DNA from: Bacteroidales bacterium | Lineage (GTDB): Bacteria > Bacteroidota > Bacteroidia > Bacteroidales > UBA3824 | Assembly: GCA_017412115.1 (NCBI GenBank) | Contig: JAFPYR010000071.1 | Coordinates: forward strand, 1-56,331 | Direction of reading: 5' to 3' | DNA: 56,331 bases | Shown here: positions 52,492-56,331 of the stretch, piece after piece | Layout of the letters: each line of letters starts with the position of its first letter | Numbering within the stretch: the first letter of the stretch is position 1 | Notes under the pieces: model-generated | Told to the model about the DNA's origin: nothing | The model's input: only the letters and a program-made list of their open reading frames with translations | Databases searched by the model: none | Position numbers and translations under genes: made by a program

Positions 52492-52872
52492 ATGAATAAT
52501 ATTTTACCGACAACTTTCAACGTTTTGTATGTCTTTGCAGGCATGGTTCTTTTGGAGTTTATCATTTTTTTGATAATGTCAGCCAAAAAGAAATTGAATG
52601 TAATAAGAATATTTTTTGCCGTTTTGAGCGGAAACGCTTTCACGACAATTTTAAATCTTTTCGTTCCCGAAGGCAGTTCCACATTCGGGTATCTGACATG
52701 GTTTATAATAGCATTTTTGATGGCAATTGCAGCAGAATGGCTGATTTACATTGCTTATTTCAACGATAGGGAAAACCGCCTTTCAAAGACCGGATTTCTC
52801 TGGATTTCAATAGTTTGTAACTTAGTTACATTTTCGATTCTTTATCTTTTGAAACAATATTCTCTGCTTTAA
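52492..52872 (+). CDS. Small four-helix membrane protein, unknown function
   Basis: A 126-residue protein with about four hydrophobic helices: VLYVFAGMVLLEFIIFLIM near 12-30, IFFAVLSGNAF near 40, TWFIIAFLMAIAAEWLIYIAYF near 69-90 and FLWISIVCNLVTFSILYLL near 102-120. An Asn-Arg-Glu-Asn-Arg loop is cytoplasmic-like. It stops one base before the MgtC-type gene. I do not recognise a family; a MgtC partner is inference from spacing. Confidence 0.65.
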   Translation: MNNILPTTFNVLYVFAGMVLLEFIIFLIMSAKKKLNVIRIFFAVLSGNAFTTILNLFVPEGSSTFGYLTWFIIAFLMAIAAEWLIYIAYFNDRENRLSKTGFLWISIVCNLVTFSILYLLKQYSLL

Positions 52873-52873
52873 G

Positions 52874-53530
52874 ATGACGGAATTGGACATTCAGTTGTTT
52901 TTAAGACTTTTGGAGGCTTCTATTTTGGGCGGAATTATCGGCCTTGAAAGGGAGTACAGATCTAAAGTTGCAGGTTTTAGAACGCATTTTTTGGTTGCGC
53001 TGGGAAGTGCGCTTTTTATGATTATATCCATATACGGCTTTGACAATGAGAATGTTACGTACGACGCATCAAGAGTTGCCGCACAAATTGTATCGGGAAT
53101 AGGTTTTATAGGTGCGGGAGCGATAATTTTTCAAAAACACGCTGTAAGAGGTTTAACAACGGCGGCAGGACTTTGGGTAACGGCAGCAATCGGTGTTTGC
53201 GCCGGCTCGGGGAAATTTTTTCTTGCCGCAGCCTCAACGGTAATGGTTCTTTTAAGCCTTGAAACTCTGAATTTCGTTTTGTCAAAACTGGGAAAAAAAA
53301 TTGTATCACTCAGTATTTCAGCACATTCCAAAAACGAAATCAACACCATTTTGCAAAACTTAAAAAATTCAGGTTTTGAAGTTGATACTTATAACATGGA
53401 ACTCAAACGCAAAAGCGACGGCGATGTATACGTCCTTACAATGGAGGTAAAAGTAAAACGTAAAGAATACGAACAAAAAGTTACCGAATTGTTTGCTAAT
53501 TTCGACGAAGTTTCAATTGACACTATATAA
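52874..53530 (+). CDS. MgtC/SapB-family membrane protein
   Basis: A 218-residue protein. The N-terminal half has the MgtC signature: LGGIIGLEREYRSKVAGFRTHFLVALGSALFMI, and VSGIGFIGAGAI with GLTTAAGLWVTAAIGVCAG. About four to five helices precede a soluble C-terminal ACT-like domain (about 145-218). MgtC proteins help survival at low magnesium or in acidic niches and inhibit the F-type ATP synthase in Salmonella; the role here is unproven. It starts one base after the small membrane protein and ends two bases before the alcohol dehydrogenase. Confidence 0.92.
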   Translation: MTELDIQLFLRLLEASILGGIIGLEREYRSKVAGFRTHFLVALGSALFMIISIYGFDNENVTYDASRVAAQIVSGIGFIGAGAIIFQKHAVRGLTTAAGLWVTAAIGVCAGSGKFFLAAASTVMVLLSLETLNFVLSKLGKKIVSLSISAHSKNEINTILQNLKNSGFEVDTYNMELKRKSDGDVYVLTMEVKVKRKEYEQKVTELFANFDEVSIDTI

Positions 53531-53532
53531 TT

Positions 53533-54717
53533 ATGATAAATTTTAACTATCACACCCCCACAGAAATAGTTTTCGGTCGTGAGACTGAAAACCAAACCGC
53601 TGCACTTATAAAAAAATACGGCGGCAAAAATGTTTTAATTCATTACGGTGGCAAAAGTGCACAAAAACTCGGCATAATTGACAAAGTTACGCAACTTTTT
53701 TCTAACGAAAACATCAGCTATACCATTTTAGGTGGTGTAGTTCCTAATCCGAGGCTGAAAAAAGTAAAAGAAGGTATACAAATTTGCAAAGAAAAGAACA
53801 TAGATTTCATACTTGCCATAGGCGGCGGCAGTGTTATCGACTCTGCTAAAGCAATTGCATACGGTCTTGATTATCAAGGCGATGTATGGGATTTGTTTGA
53901 TAACAAAGGCTCGGCAAAAAGTTGCAGACCCGTAGGAGCGATTTTAACAATTCCGGCAGCGGGCAGTGAGATGAGCGACAGTTGCGTTATCACAAAAGAA
54001 GAGGGAAACTTAAAACGCGGTTACAACAACGGGATTTGCCGTTTGAAATTTGCCGTTATGAACCCTGAGTTTACGTATTCACTACTTGAATATCAAACCT
54101 CATGCGGTGCAACGGATATAATGATGCACACAATGGAGCGATATTTCAGCCCCGATACCGACATGATTTTGACAGACAGAATCGCCGAGGCATTGATGAA
54201 AACTGTAAAAGACAGCGTTTTTGAAGTCTTGAAAAATCCTCAAGATTATAATTCGAGAGCGCAACTGATGTGGGCATCAAGTCTTTCACACAACGATTTA
54301 ACGGGTTGCGGAATGAAACGCGATTTTGCCACGCACAGACTTGAACACGAACTTTCAGCGGAATACGACGTTGCTCACGGAGCCGGTCTTGCAGCTTTGT
54401 GGCCAAGTTGGGCAAGATACGTAATGAATTGCAACATAGCACGTTTCGTACAATTTGCAGTAAATGTTATGGGCGTTGAAAACGATTTTTCAAACCCCGA
54501 AAAAACGGCTTTGAAAGGCATAGAGGCGATGGAAAGATTTTATCACGCTATAAAAATGCCTATCAACATTCCAGAACTTTTGGGCAGAAAACTTTCAGAG
54601 GAAGAAATATTGAACATGGCTCAAAAATGCAGCCGCAATGACACACTTACGCACGGCTCGTTCAAAGTACTGAAAATGAAAGACATGATTGAAATTTACA
54701 AAATGGCGAATATTTAG
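53533..54717 (+). CDS. Iron-containing alcohol dehydrogenase (butanol dehydrogenase/YqhD-like)
   Basis: A 394-residue group III ADH. The NAD(P) motif is AIGGGSVIDSAKA (about 96-108). The metal ligands are D and H in CGATDIMMHTMERYF (about 193-207) and the two His of ATHRLEHELSAEYDVAHGAGLA (about 268-289), a normal pattern. GGVVPNPRL near the start is typical of this group. It reduces aldehydes, and may be fermentative or detoxifying; the substrate is not read from sequence. It ends on the palindrome shared with the LysR gene. Confidence 0.93.
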   Translation: MINFNYHTPTEIVFGRETENQTAALIKKYGGKNVLIHYGGKSAQKLGIIDKVTQLFSNENISYTILGGVVPNPRLKKVKEGIQICKEKNIDFILAIGGGSVIDSAKAIAYGLDYQGDVWDLFDNKGSAKSCRPVGAILTIPAAGSEMSDSCVITKEEGNLKRGYNNGICRLKFAVMNPEFTYSLLEYQTSCGATDIMMHTMERYFSPDTDMILTDRIAEALMKTVKDSVFEVLKNPQDYNSRAQLMWASSLSHNDLTGCGMKRDFATHRLEHELSAEYDVAHGAGLAALWPSWARYVMNCNIARFVQFAVNVMGVENDFSNPEKTALKGIEAMERFYHAIKMPINIPELLGRKLSEEEILNMAQKCSRNDTLTHGSFKVLKMKDMIEIYKMANI

Positions 54718-54727
54718 ATATTCGCCA
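54704..54727. other. Perfect hairpin at the convergent ADH/LysR junction
   Basis: TGGCGAATAT (54704-54713) and ATATTCGCCA (54718-54727) are perfectly complementary around the loop TTAG. Both stop codons lie in this loop (plus TAG 54715-54717; minus TAA over 54714-54716), so both proteins end in Ala-Asn-Ile. Confidence 0.75.
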
Positions 54728-55619
54728 ATGTAGAATTTTGAAGAATAGCCGTTGAGCGAGACAACATTCTGATAAATTCTTTTGCTGAATTTTTCAAATA
54801 TGAATCTTTCAAGGTGTGAATACAACCGTCCATGCCGTTGCCGGGTTCATCGATTCTGACAGCTTTTAAGCCCTGCTCGTTGAGCACCGTACTCTCGCTC
54901 AAAACAGTAACGTACTGAGTGTTGCGAACAAAACTGAAAAGCATGTGTACGTTATTGATTTCCACTTTAATACGATAATTATGACCTTTGCCTTCGATAA
55001 TTCTGTCAAAAGCGTTTCTTGCTTGAAGACCGTACGAGGGCAAAGCCAAATCGTAATCTTCCAACTCGTCAAGCGTTACGGATTTTTTCCCCACAAGAGG
55101 ATGATATTCGTTTACAATGGCAGCCAAACGGTTGTTGAAAAGCAAATGACTTTCGATGTTATTATAATTTGCTGAAGGTTTGAAAGCCAAAACGAAATCC
55201 AATTCATGTTTCAACAATTTTCCGATTAACGTAGACATTGAATCGTAACGGACATTGATTTTAATTTTCGGATATTTTTTCAAGAAATCGACCATCGTCT
55301 CGTTAGTAATACCACTGAACGAAAATGTTACGCCGATATTTAATTCGCCTGTCTCCAATCCTTTCAAATCCAAAATCCGCTGTTTGCAAGCCTCGGAATC
55401 ATTAACTGTTTTTCTGGCAAGAGGCAACAACATTTGCCCTGCCTCGGTGAGAATTACTTGATGACTATTACGCTCAAAAAGCTGTTGATCAAGCTCCTGC
55501 TCCAAATGCAAAATCTGCTGCGAAAGAGTACTTTGTGTTATAAAAAGTTCTTTAGCCGCCAATGAAAAATTTAGCGTTTCTGCCGTCCGCAGAAAATATT
55601 TTAATTGTCTGAGTTCCAT
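54714..55619 (-). CDS. LysR-family transcriptional regulator
   Basis: A 301-residue regulator. The winged HTH (1-60) is MELRQLKYFLRTAETLNFSLAAKELFITQSTLSQQILHLEQEL, with the usual LysR spacing. A periplasmic-binding-like effector domain follows (about 90-300). It overlaps the end of the alcohol dehydrogenase gene by four bases and is divergent from a short ORF at 55862. LysR proteins usually control a divergent gene through a T-N11-A box, and such a box is present at 55696. The ligand is not deducible. It could also regulate the ADH operon. Confidence 0.95.
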   Translation of the reverse strand: MELRQLKYFLRTAETLNFSLAAKELFITQSTLSQQILHLEQELDQQLFERNSHQVILTEAGQMLLPLARKTVNDSEACKQRILDLKGLETGELNIGVTFSFSGITNETMVDFLKKYPKIKINVRYDSMSTLIGKLLKHELDFVLAFKPSANYNNIESHLLFNNRLAAIVNEYHPLVGKKSVTLDELEDYDLALPSYGLQARNAFDRIIEGKGHNYRIKVEINNVHMLFSFVRNTQYVTVLSESTVLNEQGLKAVRIDEPGNGMDGCIHTLKDSYLKNSAKEFIRMLSRSTAILQNSTLANI

Positions 55620-55635
55620 TTTTATTAATTCGCTG

Positions 55636-55643
55636 CAAAATTA
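55636..55643 (-). promoter_or_regulatory. -7 promoter element for the LysR gene
   Basis: On the minus strand TAATTTTG matches TAnnTTTG, 17 bases before the LysR start. Confidence 0.55.
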
Positions 55644-55695
55644 ATACTTTCCTCTCTTATAAGCAACTTTTTTTCAGAAAAGAGAAAAAATTTAC

Positions 55696-55712
55696 TATCG
55701 GTAAAAACGATA
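55696..55712. promoter_or_regulatory. LysR-type T-N11-A operator candidate
   Basis: TATCG and CGATA form a perfect inverted repeat with a seven-base spacer and include the T-N11-A core. The site is 77 bases upstream of LysR and 77 bases upstream of the -7 element of the divergent short ORF, the usual place for LysR control of a divergent gene. Confidence 0.5.
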
Positions 55713-55788
55713 GCACTAATCGTTTTTTTACGATTTTAACAATCGGAACAAATCATAACCAAAGCTTTTTTATAAATTTCAAAACCCG

Positions 55789-55796
55789 TAAATTTG
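55789..55796 (+). promoter_or_regulatory. -7 promoter element for the short membrane peptide gene
   Basis: TAAATTTG matches TAnnTTTG, 66 bases before the ATG at 55862. The bases from 55793 (TTTGCAGTGTAAAA) are identical to those at the -7/start region of the candidate small RNA at 22082-22095. Confidence 0.55.
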
Positions 55797-55861
55797 CAGT
55801 GTAAAAAAATTAAAACCCGGGAAGAGGTTGTTCTTCTCAACAAAAATAAAATCATAAAAAA

Positions 55862-55954
55862 ATGGATTATAGTTGGTTTGCAGTTGCATTTGAGTTATTG
55901 CTTGCTTTTTTCGGAATTAAATGGTATATTCATCACACCTATAGAAAGAAGTAG
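55862..55954 (+). CDS. Predicted 30-residue single-helix membrane peptide
   Basis: ATG to TAG encodes 30 residues. Residues 2-19 are hydrophobic (MDYSWFAVAFELLLAFFGIK), followed by a basic end (HHTYRKK), the pattern of small membrane peptides with the positive end in the cytoplasm. The ORF lies between a good promoter (55789) and a strong terminator (55973), with nothing else in the transcript, and faces a LysR gene over a LysR-type box. No homologue is recognised. A non-coding RNA of about 200 nt is the main alternative. Confidence 0.5.
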   Translation: MDYSWFAVAFELLLAFFGIKWYIHHTYRKK

Positions 55955-55972
55955 TCTAATGTTTACCTTTTG

Positions 55973-56027
55973 AAAACACCGCGCCCAAGGGGAATTTTTT
56001 TTTAACCGGGTTAGCGGTGTTTTTTTA
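55973..56027 (+). terminator. Terminator after the short membrane peptide gene
   Basis: AAAACACCGC (55973-55982) pairs with GCGGTGTTTT (56014-56023) and is followed by further Ts. An imperfect inner stem pairs CCC with GGG. Confidence 0.75.
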
Positions 56028-56056
56028 TTTTTTTTCGTTTTTTCATAAAAAAAAAT

Positions 56057-56064
56057 TATCTTTG
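56057..56064 (+). promoter_or_regulatory. -7 promoter element for the Rpn-type gene
   Basis: TATCTTTG matches TAnnTTTG, 28 bases before the ATG at 56092. Confidence 0.6.
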
Positions 56065-56091
56065 CGGAAAAGTATTTTTCGTAAAAAAATC

Positions 56092-56331
56092 ATGGCAGAA
56101 GCGCGTTACATAAACCCATATACTGATTTTGGTTTTAAAAAACTTTTCGGCACGGAACTAAACAAAGACCTGCTGATAAGTTTTCTTAATGCTTTGTTCA
56201 GCAAATCCAAGAAAATAGTTTTGGACGAAATTACTGACGTTCAATATCTTAACTCTGAACAATTGGGACGCTCGGAGGCTGACCGCAAGGCTGTTTACGA
56301 TGTCTATTGTCAGACTGAGAGCGGCGGAAAA
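56092..56331 (+). CDS. Rpn-family PD-(D/E)XK nuclease/putative transposase (5' part)
   Basis: The first 80 residues of a gene that runs off the window. MAEARYINPYTDFGFKKLFGTE, then NKDLLISFLNALF, is the family opening. DRKAVYDVYCQTESGGK is the segment carrying the catalytic Asp, just before the ExQ motif that lies outside. Rpn proteins are PD-(D/E)XK nucleases linked to recA-independent recombination and are numerous in gut Bacteroidetes. It has its own promoter. Whether the rest is intact cannot be seen. Confidence 0.85.
   Translation, partial: MAEARYINPYTDFGFKKLFGTELNKDLLISFLNALFSKSKKIVLDEITDVQYLNSEQLGRSEADRKAVYDVYCQTESGGK

Noticed and set aside
1..56331. CRISPR arrays, tRNA, rRNA, insertion sequences
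   Set aside because: I saw no regular spaced repeats, cloverleaf, rRNA-like stretches or transposase with terminal inverted repeats; only reading by eye was possible.

Overview
The window reads as a chromosomal piece of a Bacteroidota bacterium, most likely in or near the Bacteroidales. The evidence is AT-rich DNA, no Shine-Dalgarno-like start sites, many promoters of the Bacteroidetes type (TAnnTTTG at -7), an about 1,100-residue SecA of the Bacteroidetes form, an animal/fungal-type (GT3) glycogen synthase, a TonB-dependent receptor and TPR/SpoIIE-type PP2C proteins. I see no rRNA, tRNA, CRISPR array or insertion sequence. A single Rpn-type nuclease gene is cut by the right edge. Genus and species cannot be read from the sequence.

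Layout. 1-7.6 kb: a plus-strand run with a MerR regulator (cobalamin ligands missing), recG, a TPR/PP2C phosphatase, a TPM-domain membrane protein and a duplicated Tim44/zinc-ribbon membrane protein. 7.6-13.3 kb: gpsA, a glycerolipid acyltransferase, argB, a lipoprotein, a HAD phosphatase and tatA-tatC. 13.3-15.2 kb (minus): ruvX, def and a Bax1-like membrane protein. 15.3-19.8 kb: mdh, then GT3 glycogen synthase coupled to a sialate O-acetylesterase-like enzyme. 19.8-22 kb (minus): panB and two FKBP lipoproteins. 22-28 kb (minus): a probable three-gene operon of a CHASE4 membrane sensor with a degenerate PP2C domain, an acyltransferase and a secreted TPR-CHAT protease-like protein; a probable small RNA lies beside it. 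28-34 kb: secA and a XerD-type recombinase, facing a ParA gene with a small acidic partner. 34-42.6 kb: TonB receptor, a second intact TPR/PP2C phosphatase, CYTH protein, HEAT-like protein, a lipoprotein, a secreted protein and a strikingly aspartate-rich protein. 42.7-47.3 kb (minus): sirtuin, S41 protease and a methyl-accepting chemotaxis protein. 47.4-52.2 kb: ftsE, then (minus) an M1 peptidase and a six-helix membrane protein with a long Thr/acidic tail. 52.5-56.3 kb: a small membrane protein, MgtC-type protein and iron alcohol dehydrogenase as a tight operon, a convergent LysR gene, a short predicted membrane peptide under a LysR-type box, and the partial Rpn gene.

How it fits together. 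Most of the window is housekeeping: envelope lipid synthesis, protein export (SecA, TatAC), DNA repair and recombination, central metabolism and glycogen. Above this sits unusually dense signalling for 56 kb: three PP2C-like output proteins, an MCP, a CHAT protein and several regulators.

For the hunt, the most promising items are the sensor/acyltransferase/CHAT operon with its probable pseudophosphatase, the ParA partner with a ParB-like N-terminal peptide, the LysR box facing an unannotated 30-residue membrane peptide, the promoter-plus-terminator small RNA at about 22.1 kb, and convergent gene pairs whose C-termini are written on the two strands of one palindrome.
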